64,000 nucleotides of DNA from Paracyclopina nana. Taxonomy: Eukaryota; Arthropoda; Copepoda; Cyclopoida; Cyclopettidae. Numbering within the stretch: the first letter of the stretch is position 1; each line of letters begins with the position of its first letter. The stretch spans positions 5,270,001-5,334,000 of the forward strand of contig JAGUCH010000004.1 in NCBI GenBank assembly GCA_019096065.1. The letters run 5' to 3'. The notes below the pieces were generated by a model. It made no database searches and was not told the DNA's origin. It saw only the letters and a list, made by a program, of their open reading frames with translations. The translations under genes and the position numbers were made by a program. This document shows, piece by piece, positions 44,033 to 54,800 of this stretch.

Positions 44033-44740
44033 AAAGATTATGAGCCTAGGGAGTTCTCATATCGTATTTTAGTTTGACCAAAACTGATACTGGTTAGACC
44101 AAACTGACTTTAGTCCGGACAAAAGTCAGCATTCTTGTAGTGTTAAGTTTAACCAAAATCAGTTTTGGTTAGACCAAGCTGCAATATTAGAATGCCCTCA
44201 TTAAAATGCCTGTAACGTAATCAATTTAGATGGCTTCTCTTTTAATAGTTAAGCTACTACACCTAACTCTCTTAAAAATAGATGACACGATTGCTGTTTC
44301 CCACTTAGCTATGAGATTTAGAATGAACGTACACAGCTTTGAGTCTCTGTCGCTTTCTTTGAAAGCAGACGCCGCCAATAGAAATTGACAAAGTCCAGTG
44401 AGGGCTGCAATCTGAAAATAGTAACAGAGTTTTGTAATTTTGCAGCCAAAATTGCCAAGTTCCTGGTGTGTTCTACTTGAATTCTTTGTTTTGCCATGTT
44501 TGAAATCCCCTGAGCTCTTTCCTCATCCAGAGCCAAAAAGTGAATGGCTCACTGTCACCAAGTCCACATCTGTCTAAATCAGTAGTTTTGCGCCGCTAGA
44601 AAGCTAGAATGCCATTGGCAGAAAATGCACTTTGCTTCTTCATTATCATTTGAAAAGGGGGAACGCTATTGGTAGAAAATGCACTTTTTTTCATTCTCTT
44701 TTGACGGACGTGGCTTTGCAATTTATGGCTCTTTTGCAAA

Positions 44741-46135
44741 AATGATGCTTCGAATCAGCCAATCATTAATGGCGAGCGCATGAGTTTGGAAAATGTCAGA
44801 GAAACCTTTCGGGCCATTAATTTGGCGAGCTAACCTAACTTGAGCAAATTCTCAAAAATCAAAAAAATGATTTTTAGCTCGTTCTCATATTCATCTGCCA
44901 AGACTCCAGTAATATTCAGCAAGGCCGTAGACGCTCCCACTGACTTTTTTTCCTATCGGGTCTGCATTTGCTGAGCTATTAGCAACCAAAGAGCCTTGAG
45001 CTAGCTTAACTCAACAACTCGGCCAGCCCGGTTCCAACAAGGAATATCAGCATGCACTGTGGACGAAAAAGCCGTTTTCGCGCTCATGGGAAATTCCGTC
45101 AAATCGCCAAATTCTCATTTCAAGTCCAATTTTCAGCTTCTTATTTGAATGACTTCTAGGCTATCAAAAGTGTCCGAATTAGAGTGCATAGACAGATAAA
45201 GATGAAAATTCGCCTTAGAAACCAATTTGTCTTGGATTAAGTGTTTTTTTGAAAAAATGGTAGAAGAGCCAATCTAGTGATAGCCTGCTTTTAGGCTATA
45301 AGAAAAAAATGCTGCGTTGATCTCGCGACTTTTTGGGAAGAGCGTGAAAGCGGCATTTTAAACCACTGTGGCATGGTATTGTATGGTAAACCAATTAAGC
45401 CAGGTCGAGCTGAGCGCGCAAGCTAGCAGTGACCCAACTATGCTAAAAAGTCAAGTTACGTCTCCTGACTGAGCTGATTTTCCTTGTTGGAATGGGGCTG
45501 GGATATCAGCTTAGAACAGTACGGTAAAAATGATGCTTCGAATCAGCCAATCATATCTTGTTTAATGGCGAGCGCATGAGTTTGGAAAATGTCAGAGAAA
45601 CCTTTTGGGCCATTAATTTGGCGAGCTAACCTAACTTGAGCAAATTCTCAAAAATCAAAAAAATGATTTTTAGCTCGTTCTCATTTTCATCTGGCAAGAC
45701 TCCAATAATGTTCAGCAAGGCCGTAGACGCTCCCACTGACTTTTGTTCCAATCGGGTCTGCAATTGCTGAGCTATTAGCAACCAATTACGTCTCCTGGCT
45801 AAGCTGATTTTCCTTGTTGGAACCGGGCTGGGATATCAGCTTAGAACAGTACGGTAAACCAGTTAAGTCAGGTCCAGCTGAGCGCGCGAGCTAGCACTGA
45901 CCTGACTTCTATGCTTTTAAAAAAGTCAAATGTAGTCTCCTAGCTGACTATGATGATTTCCCTTGTTGGAATCGGGCTGGGATATCAGCTTAGAACAGTA
46001 CGGTAAACATGATGCTTCGAATCAGCCAATCATATCTTCATTAATGGCGAGCGCATGAGTTTGGAAAATGTCAGAGAAACCTTTCGGGCCTTTAATTTGG
46101 CGAGCTAACCTAACTTGAGCTACCTCTCAAAAAAA
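44741..46135. repeat. Nested tandem repeat array
   Basis: Three copies of a block starting AATGATGCTTCGAATCAGCC at 44741, 45529 and 46008, each continuing GGCGAGCGCATGAGTTTGGA and TTGGCGAGCTAACCTAACTT. Between them recurs a second block with TTCCTTGTTGGAA and GGGCTGGGATATCAGCTTAG. Copy B of the 310-bp dispersed repeat (45053-45360) has been inserted in the first unit. Copies differ by scattered substitutions. Confidence 0.82.
45053..45360. repeat. Dispersed repeat, copy B
   Basis: Near-identical, same-strand counterpart of 40224-40533 (see there), lying inside the repeat array. It lacks a few T/G bases relative to copy A. Confidence 0.85.
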
Positions 46136-46469
46136 AAGTCTAATGACGTCTCCTGAATATGCTGATTTTTCTTGGTGGAACCGGGCTATTTGGATATCCA
46201 AAAAATCAACTTGAACTGAAGTACGGATTTTAATGATTTACATGTAATTTGGTGGAATAATCTAAGGCCTGTTCGAAGATTTGGACGTCTATTACCTAGG
46301 TGAACTTTTCTGAGAATTTTAGGGGATGTCATTAACTTATACGACAAAAACCTGCTGTGCAATCTAATTTAAAGTGCATTCAGAAGCATTTGGTGTGGCA
46401 AATTCCATTAAGCTTTCCAGAAAAATTCCTCTTCTTCGTCAGTCGATTTTGGAAGCTCAACGAGTAAAA

Positions 46470-48931
46470 ATGGCAAAAGTTGAACTTATCCCTTTAATTG
46501 TACTTGGCTGCATTTTTGCACTTGCATTTTCTGCAGCTGAAGTTAGCAAAACTTCGCAAACTAGCAAAGAAGGAAAAGGTTACAGCTCCATAATGAAAAG
46601 CCATTACATTTTGGTCATTGTTAAACTTCTTTTTTCTTCCAGTTTTTTCTCTATTTAGCATTGTCACTTTTAAGAATCGAGGATGTTCGTCAAATAGTGG
46701 CACCACAGGAACCACTTCGTAAACAATAATTTTAAAAAACGCCCTTTTTTCTGGAAAATCAATCTGATTTAAAATGTAGGAGGAATCGCAATGGAACTTG
46801 CTACACATCCACAGAATGCGCTAATAAAGGTGGTTCAGCCAGCGGAAACTGCGCTGCAGGGTATACAATTAACATATTTCAAAAGGGTTTGTTGTAATAG
46901 TTAATATGGCATTTAGATTTGGTGTGTGCTGTTTATTTGTGGTCACTGCAGCAACATCAGCAATCAATCAAAATTGCACTTACATTCAAAATCCTGGATT
47001 TCCCTCTGCGTACACTGCTACTACAGGACTCACATATACTGTTCAAAAATGCTCGGCTGGTATTAAAAAAATACAGCTTTCCTCTATACAAGAGCAAAAC
47101 ACCCTCTTAATTATTACAGACGTGTGCTCACTACGATTGGACTTTGAAACTTTCACTTTAGATGGTATGTCAGCCTTTGATGACAGTGGAGACTGCAAAG
47201 ACAGCTTTGCTGTCACTGCTGTAAGTTCATCAAAAGTCGATTCAAAATCATCAACATTTTGCGAAATTTTGCTCTAACTACCTATCGTTGAAAAGCATTT
47301 AATGTGGTGCTCATCTATTAATTAAGGAAAGGACCATCCTTATCGTTGAAGCCTTTTTCCGTTAGCGAATAACTTACCCAACCAGAAAAAATGAAAGGTG
47401 ACACTGAAAACTCGTGGCTTTGATTTTACTAAGGTGGCTAGGCAGCTAATGTTCCATAGTGATATAAACTCTTTGTTGATAAAACGTACGTTTTACTGAG
47501 GGCTCAGAATTTCTGGTTGGGTAAGTACTGAGAGCTTGAGCTGAAGACTAACAAGGTGTTCACCTATCCCTCGTTTCTTAAAATCTTACGGCATCCTTAA
47601 ACGATATATCTTAGTTTTCATACGTATTATTAATCAAAACACTTATAAATCACATAACTAAAAGAGGTGGGAAAAGTGGCCTACTTGAAGCTATTAAAAG
47701 TGAGTAAAAATTATCAGAACTGAAATAGGAGGCTTAAGAAAAACGCAATGTAACAGAAGGAAAAAATTCCTTTATAGGTGAACACAGCATTATAAGAGTT
47801 AGTAATATTTCTTAAAAGCTGATTTTTTAAATTCCCAATGGTTTTTAATGTGAAATAATGTTCCTAAGCACGAGAATGACGGAGTCATGAAGTCATAAGT
47901 TTCCTTACGATAAGGAAAGATGACGTAGATGAACACCACATTAGGCCCTGATCATCTCGTAATTCAGTAGACTCTTTCAAAACAAAAATGATGATATGGC
48001 AATAAAGTCATAATTAATTTCAAGCCATTTGTGATCATAATAAATCATTATGCGCTTCTCTGAGCAATAATACGAGCGTTTGAAAAGATGCGAAATGGCT
48101 TTTATGGCAATTACTAATTGCCAGCTATTAATATATTCCTCATCCAATGCAGTCGCCTTCAACCTTTACATACCCTGTGATATGTGGCAAAAACTCGGGA
48201 TACCATGGTAAATAGCGTGGAAAAAACCTGATGGCCTTATCAAAAGATTCTCTTTTCTGCAGTGTATGTCGATGTTGGGACAGCAGCAACTTCAAGCGCA
48301 AATCTAGCTTTTACATTTGGTACTGCGTCATTCAACAGAAATTGGGAAATTAAAGTCACGCAAGTGCTTTGCTACCAGAATAGCAGGCGAGTATAATTTC
48401 CAATGACCTCATATAGAATAGCAGATAATTCTCTTTATCACATAGGCCGTATTCACCAAATTGCTTCCAATATCATACTGGAATTGTTGGAAGGATTGAA
48501 ACGTTCAACTTCCAGGAGCCCACCCCTGCTCTTCAGCAGCATCTCAACAGCCAAAAGTGAAATATCATAAAATTACTTCGATTAACGACCTCTATTAATT
48601 CTCATAACTTTAGTTACAACATTTGCATTCGGCAAGAATCTGGATACTGTTGCATTCAATACTACCCTTGCGCCGACACCAACTCATTTAATATCGACTC
48701 ACCTGCAATGGCAAAGGTTGGAACGGATTGCGTAAATGATTATATTGGAATTGATGGTAATTGGCCAAAATCATGAAATGCCAGGCTAGCATTTTGAATT
48801 TATTTCATGCAGGTGGTAGTGCCCAATGTACAACCTCTCCAGGGAATGTGTTGTTTTCTCGCTTTTGTGGGCAAATATTCGCTGCTGTTGGCGCTTCGCC
48901 GGTCACAGCTCCAGTTTGTGGTAAACTTTAG
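46470..48931 (+). CDS. Secreted CUB-domain protein, copy 2, 3' end uncertain
   Basis: Second CUB-family gene, opposite strand to copy 1. Ten exons: 46470..46578, 46643..46718, 46780..46860, 46917..47059, 47120..47220, 48153..48207, 48263..48386, 48446..48556, 48614..48756 and 48813..48931, giving about 353 residues. Signal peptide MAKVELIPLIVLGCIFALAF; then LFSIVTFKNRGCSS, NGTCYTSTECANKGGSASGN, NCTYIQNPGFP, ADVCSLRLDFETF, VICGKNSGYHVYVDVG, NCFQYHTGIVGRIETFNF and YNICIRQESGYCC. Exon 7 ends with a GC donor (CAG|GCGAGT), the only choice that keeps frame. After PVTAPVC the frame meets TAG, whereas the expected family ending (VVNFRIS... FQLFYEI) continues in another frame to 49034, implying a frameshift or an unseen splice. 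Confidence 0.75.
47372..47526. mobile_element. Short MITE in CUB copy 2 intron
   Basis: About 155 bp bounded by a perfect 17-bp inverted repeat, ACTTACCCAACCAGAAA on the left and TTTCTGGTTGGGTAAGT on the right. No coding capacity. Confidence 0.75.
47556..47786. mobile_element. MITE-like element with TGTTCACCTAT ends
   Basis: About 230 bp with inverted ends (TGTTCACCTAT and ATAGGTGAACA), similar to the Harbinger-like MITEs at 41.8-42.5 kb but with an unrelated interior. Second element in the same 932-bp intron. Confidence 0.55.
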
Positions 48932-49036
48932 AATCTCACGGAGTGTGTCTTTAAAAAATGAGAATCGTTTTCAGCTTTTCTATGAAATTACAAGTGCTAA
49001 GTGCAGACATTTGAACCAAAATTCATGCAAATAATG

Positions 49037-49246
49037 TAGTTCAACTGAATATCAGAGAGAGAGTGGCAATCTTGGCTAGCTGAGATCAACGCGAGCCCTC
49101 CAATAGCAAAGGTCGAACTTATTTACTTGGCGAGGTGGAGTGACAGATTTCCTAAAAATTGCGCCACCTATGACTTCGACCTTTGCAATCTGCTCAGCAA
49201 TGTGCGTTGGATGATTGCCGCTCTCTCTTTTAATAAAGTTGAACTA
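49037..49246. mobile_element. MITE with AGTTCAACT ends
   Basis: About 210 bp; left end TAGTTCAACT...AGAGAGAGTGGCAATC pairs with the right end GATTGCCGCTCTCTC...AGTTGAACTA. A second inner inverted pair, GCAAAGGTCGAA and TTCGACCTTTGC, lies inside. No transposase. Confidence 0.75.
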
Positions 49247-50040
49247 AAATAATGGCCTGGTAGTATAGTATGGCACTTTGAAATATGCCTAGTTTGAGAA
49301 TTATAGTATGTACCTATATTTTACGAATTCGCCTTTTCTATTTTTTTATGAGACACATCACTTTGAAAAGATGCAAGAATTTGTGGTATTTATTTATGTA
49401 TGCTTTCAGATTGCTCAGCTCCATTTAACGTCAATGTTTTTCTCAATATTAAATCCGCTGCAACCACACCCCCGAATCAAAGAGGTACTGGTCATTAAAT
49501 TGTCATTTTACTTCTCTGTATTAATCCATATTAATTGCAGGAGTTTGCCTGGAATACCAGCAGTTACCATGCAATGCTTAGCTATAAGGCTTAGCTTAAA
49601 AGTGTTCTTACATTTCTACTTAAAGTTTATTGTAACAAAACTCACCTTAATTAGAGGACCAGAAATACAAACTGCATGCTACCAAACAAATACAGTGTTT
49701 CTTTGCTTCTGTTTTTGCTATTTAGCACAAAAGGCATTTGCCTTGCATACATTTAGATACAGCTTTTTGTTAGGAAAAAAATGAAGAAATCCATAGCGAA
49801 AAATAAGCATTCGTAGCAGTTGATGTTCTATTTTACCAGCTACAAATAATTCATGCATAGATAGGTATACGTTTTTTGGAAGCTGCTTTGAAATCTTTTG
49901 TTGCTCCTTCAGCAATAGTTTCAGCCAGCCAGCTCAATGGAATCAGTCACCAAGATCAAGCCAAAAAATATACATATCGAGCTTAAATGTATTGTTTCAC
50001 TATGTTAACAAGATTACTATATAAAATAGTTTAAAAATGC
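49247..50040. other. Intergenic region, nothing recognised
   Basis: About 800 bp of AT-rich DNA between the MITE and the CUB pseudogene. One 158-codon open frame (49308..49784) has biased composition and no family features, so it is not called. Confidence 0.45.
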
Positions 50041-50665
50041 TGCAGTTCTACCCTTTCCACCTCATTGAGAAACTGGTATTGCCAACCTCTCGGCACTTCA
50101 TATGGCTCCAGGTATCCGGATGCACTCATAAACTCCAGTTGATTTCATTCCATTTATGCCAAACCCACAGCAGGAGTCTCCCTTTGAAGAAAGAGTAGTC
50201 ACTTGCACTTAAAGAACATTCGAAATTAGGAGTGCCTTCACTACTCCTCCAACATTTTTTCCACCTCGTTGGACATCGCTTGCTGCAGCAGCAGTTCAAC
50301 AAATCCGACAAAAGCAAGCCTCTTTTCTAAATAATGATAGCGATGATATCTTAATTCAGTTTAAAAGAAATGTCCGAGTTATCTGGATTACTTGACACTT
50401 AGGCCTTGGTTCTGCTCAGCCAAGTCAATACCAAGGTTGGAATTGAAATATTTCACCATTCATGCCAATATAGTAGAGAGTGCATCAAGGTGGTGCCAAA
50501 TTGTTGTAGTTACTTGGGTAATGGCTGAATGACCGATGGTTGTAATGGTGCTTCCTATAGCATTTAGCCCCAAAGCAAAACCCAAATCGAGACATGCATC
50601 CATGGCATCAAAATAAATTGCAGCAAAGCTTTTCATGTCGCACTCATTAGCCAAAGAGCCAGACC
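50041..50665 (-). pseudogene. Degenerate copy of CUB copy 1 exons 5-7
   Basis: Aligns by eye with 38800-39385 of CUB copy 1 on the same strand: ATAAACTCCAGTTGATTTCA, CTCCCTTTGAAGAAAGA, AACATTTTTTCCACCTCG and CAAAGCAAAACCCAAATC occur in both in the same order with introns kept. It has stops, frameshifts and lost splice sites, and nothing upstream of exon 5 is seen. A segmental duplication fragment. Confidence 0.8.
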
Positions 50666-51601
50666 TCAAATTGGCTAAAAAAATATTTTTAGCTAATCAG
50701 GACCTTGTAAAATAGTCAAGACTCAATTGAATTGAGAAGCATACTAGCACTAGGCATGAATCCATCAGAAAATTCTGACTCTAGCCGAAATATTGGCCGT
50801 TGTCCATGTCCCTAAAAATACTGCTTTTTCATCAATGCCACCTTCGTTTTAAAAAGTTTGTTTGGAGTACAAGTACTATTTAACGCATAGATCAATCTGT
50901 TATTGCCTATTATGATAATGAGGTTGATGAGAGGGCCATTTTTATATACATTTTAAATGCGAAAAAGGGACCGAAAACTTAAGCTTATTCTGAATGCGGT
51001 AGTTTTTAAAAAAATCCTAATTGTGGCTAAATGGTGAGCACTTTCGTCGTACATGAGTACAAGTATATCATTACTGCGGAATAGGGCGCATTTTAGCAAT
51101 ATGTGCTTTTTACCTAGCAGGCCGAAAAACTTTATAGATCACATTAAGTGACGTACATGTCCGTTTTTTCATTGCTAATAATTAAAAAGGCTTTCATGCG
51201 CTATTTATTTGGTCAACAGGGCTCATTATATTTTCAACCTTTTTATCGCATGTACCGAAAATCAATACGATTATTTCGTAAGCTCTTTAAAGCAGTCCTT
51301 CCCTTGCATTTTTTCAAAGTGTCCTAAACAATCTTTAATTACATCTTGCTAATATTATGATTTGTGCTGCTTGCAATTGGGATTACTTAAAGAAATTCCT
51401 TAGTTAGGATAAGCCATCAAGTAAATCTTTTTTATTGGCTTTCCCAGAGATTTACTGATATCTGAACGGAGTTTTGAAAAAAAAAACTTGACCATCTCAC
51501 TAACTTTTTATCATTTTTTGGCTCTTTGAGTGTAGTGAGTTTATGTAACATTCTCGTAAAGTTAATAATTCATGTATCAATGACCTAGTTATAGCCAAAT
51601 G
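50666..51601. other. Intergenic region left of the retrotransposon
   Basis: About 0.9 kb of AT-rich DNA with no supported feature. It probably belongs to the original 5' flank of the DEG/ENaC gene, now separated from it by the insertion. Confidence 0.45.
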
Positions 51602-51606
51602 ATCTC
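51602..51606. repeat. Target-site duplication, left copy (ATCTC)
   Basis: Five bases ATCTC directly before the 5' LTR, repeated at 63244-63248 after the 3' LTR. A 5-bp duplication fits BEL/Pao integrases. Confidence 0.9.
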
Positions 51607-51837
51607 TGTAACGGCCAGAACTGGGCCGACGGCCTCCTCATCGTGGCCACCATCTTTAATTACCTTGTCATTATCTAATTACCTTGTGAATATGTTTGTT
51701 ATGATGCTAGCGGATCTCAGTATATCTTACCGCCAATTCAGTGTGATAATAAATACGTGTGATAGAATTCAAAGTTGGAGTTTTATTGATTCCTTTATTC
51801 GATGTATCCAATGGGAGGGTTAATCCTGACCATTACA
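51607..51837 (+). repeat. 5' LTR, 231 bp
   Basis: Begins TGTAACGGCC and ends CCATTACA, so the ends TG...CA are canonical. An AATAAA polyadenylation signal lies at 51748-51753, and a TATATC is found about 30 bp before it. No difference from the 3' LTR seen by eye. Confidence 0.95.
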
Positions 51838-51839
51838 GC

Positions 51840-51857
51840 TGGCGCCCAACGTGGGGC
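51840..51857 (+). promoter_or_regulatory. Primer-binding site matching tRNA-Lys(CUU)
   Basis: TGGCGCCCAACGTGGGGC starts 2 nt after the LTR and is the exact reverse complement of the last 18 nt (with CCA) of animal tRNA-Lys(CUU) as I know it. Primes minus-strand DNA synthesis. Confidence 0.9.
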
Positions 51858-51882
51858 CCGATGAAGGCCTCATTAGTGACCC

Positions 51883-54800
51883 ATGCCCAGGAAGATCCAA
51901 ACGGAGAGTCCTGTCAGGAGAAGTCGGAGGAAGCTTAATCTTCCTCCCACCGATTATGTCGAGTTATTTACGCCTGTCACCCCAAGAAGGATCAAGAGAG
52001 TGCCTTTCTATGATCCTATAGATGCTAGTCCTGAAAATCCGGTACTGTTTCACGGTTATGTACCTCGTCGAGATGGTTCCTTCCAAGCCATAGTCGGGAA
52101 GAAGCAGAAGAGGACCAACCTAGCCAAGAAATTAATGTCTGTTAAACACTCACCTGTCAACAAGGGGGCCAAGACTGGGCCACCCAACACTGGAGGGGCC
52201 GTTGCTACTGCTGTCTCTGTAGCCGCCACCCTCACCAATTTGGTGACCTCACTACCAAGGAGGTTCACCCCTTCACCCACTCCAAATCCGTTACCGTACT
52301 CTAGTACACCCATGCCGACCTGTACTCAGACTATAACGTCTGGAGACCAGACGCTTGTGCCTCAGCCTGGAGACGACAACCTGGATGGAGGAACCAACCC
52401 CTCCGAGAGCTCGGAAGGCCAAGCCGAGCTCGTGGAAGTCTTTGCTGATGTGCACAAGAACCCTGAGGACCCAGAGACTACCTCATCGCAAGGAGGATCT
52501 GAAGATTGGCATGTAATTGCAGAAGATCAAGGAAGGCCATCTAATGCGTCAGATTCCAGCTCCCGTCGGGAGACTGGAGAGGGCAATGCCTTGAGCTGGG
52601 GGACCTCTACGGGGCCACCTTCTGGCCAGTATCCTCCACCTGGAAACAAAGGAGAAAGTCAAGCTCCTATCGAGTCAGACAAGAGGACTGCTTCCGAGAA
52701 AAACCCGAAGAAACCCAAGACGAAGAAGAGTGCTGCCAGCCAGATGCCAAGAACGGCGGCGAGGGTTCAAGAGTTGACTAAGATAGCGGCGAGGAAATGC
52801 CTCGAAGCTCGTCAGGACACTCGTAGTGAGACTGGCTATGAGCAGCTATGTAAAATAAGGAAGAAGGTAGACGATGTGTGTAGAGAACTGCACAAATATT
52901 ATGGATATTATGTTGACACTGCCAGGGCTGCTCACATGGAGCTGTCCCCAGACATAACCAACAGAGCTCAAACTGCCTTGGAAGCTGGGAAGAAAGTATA
53001 TGAAGCTGTCTGTCAGAAAATCAAGCAGATTGAAGACAGTTTACAGACAGACGAAGATCCAGAAGTCGATTACCTCTTGTCTCAGTTGAGGGCCGAAGAA
53101 GAGGCTGATCAGTCCTCCTCACAGAATAAATCTGGGAAGGCAAAGTCCTCTGGGGGGTCGACTCAGATCTCACCGTCAGAATGTCGGCAGTCAGAGTCTG
53201 CAAACTCTCAAGGAGTTCGAGAGGTTGTCTTTTTGGATGAAAAAGGGCGTTACCTAAGGAGTGAGTTTGTGGAACCTGGGTCTGGTGCTGACAAGAAGCC
53301 CGGCGGTACAACCTCACGGGGAGACAGGAACTTGAAAGGACCGAGTGGTCAATCTGGAAAGGCAAAGAGTTGCCCCGTGGGAGATCAACAGGGCTCTGGA
53401 ACACCAACTAGATCCAATTGGCTCGAGAAGAGCAGCCCTCGGGGAAGGGACTGCCGGGGTCAGGAATCAGGCAGGGTTACCAGACCCAACCGGCGAAGCA
53501 GTGGTGGCAGTGACCCGCCTGATGACGATCCAGATGACGGACCCAGTGGTGACTCCGTTAAGGACCTGGGCTTGCTCGTTGAGTATGCCAAAGCCACTGA
53601 GGCTCTTCGAAGCATGATGGACAAAGTTGAGAGAGCCTTGGAGTTCAAGAGCAACACTATGGAGCTGGAAAAGGCCAGCATGCTGCTCGCTGCCGCCCTG
53701 AACCGATGGTTCCATGTCAAAGACGCTGTCCAGAATGCTGGACTGGGAAAGATGATCCCCTCAGGAGATTTTGGTCTACCCGACCAGGTATTCATGCTGC
53801 AGAAAAGAGTATCTGAAGCTCCCCCCACACACAAGTTTTCTGCCAACCACCGACCTCAAGCTCAAGGGGGAGCCCCAGCAGAGACCGGTTGGACTTCTGC
53901 AGCGTCGTCGACGCGTCCCCCTGGAGGAGCACGAGCTTTTTGGACAGGCTCTGCCAGTGAACCTCAGCAGGTTCTGGGATCCGCATCAGGAAGTCAACAT
54001 CCCTGGGGGCCAGTGGCCGGGGAGTTCATCAAGCCCAACAGTCGGTTGGGGTCTGCCCCTCAGGCCAACTCGGGTAGCTATATGCCTACTAATTATATTA
54101 ATCCTCCACCTGCCTTCAGAACTACTACAAGTGGATTCGGCCCTGCCGCAGGCTGGTCAGGCCCCGTGGGACCACAAGGAATTGGACAGACTGGTTGGGG
54201 CACAGGAGTGTCGAGCCAACCCGCCGCTGGATCCTCTAACAACCCGTCGGGTTGCCTGGCCGACGGCCAACCTCCTCAGCCTTCCTTCATGCCTGGAATG
54301 ATGCCTCAGCCTGTAGCTAGTTTTGGCTCCTATGATGGTATTCCTTACTCTGGATTCATCAGGGGACCCAGCGTAAAATTGGATCACCTTGAACTTCCTA
54401 AGTTTAGTGGTAACAACATACTGGAATATTTTCACTTCAAGGAACAGTTTAAGAGCTTTGTGCACGATAATGTCACTCTGAGCCTGCAGGAAAAGTGGGG
54501 ACGACTGCTGAAGCAGACTGCTGGAGGCCCCGCTTTCGACCTAGTCAATGGTCATAGGAAGGACTACGCTGGATACCTATCAGCATTGGCAGCTTTGGAC
54601 GACGACTACGGAAACTTGTCACGTCAACTACAGTGCATTACTTCTAAGCTGAAGAAGCTCCCTGTCTTAGATGTCTACAAGCCTGCTACTATAATGAAGG
54701 CCAGATCTGAAGTGAGGCTCATGTATCAGCAGCTTCGGCTGATCTTTGGAGACCCCATAGTTGATGCTGGAGCTTATGACCATTTCATCATGGACCTCCT

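Noticed and set aside
47221-47276. Read-through of CUB copy 2 exon 5 to the stop at 47274
   Set aside because: A proper exon with the VICGKNSGYHV motif is found at 48153-48207 and joins in phase, so this is intron.
49308-49784. 158-codon open frame, Phe/Leu-rich
   Set aside because: Biased composition typical of AT-rich chance frames; no splice partners or family match.
51599-51823. 74-codon frame over the 5' LTR, repeated in the 3' LTR
   Set aside because: Regulatory LTR sequence; no coding signature.
53021-53846. Several frames of 80-130 codons opposite or out of phase with gag
   Set aside because: Shadows of the long gag-pol frame.
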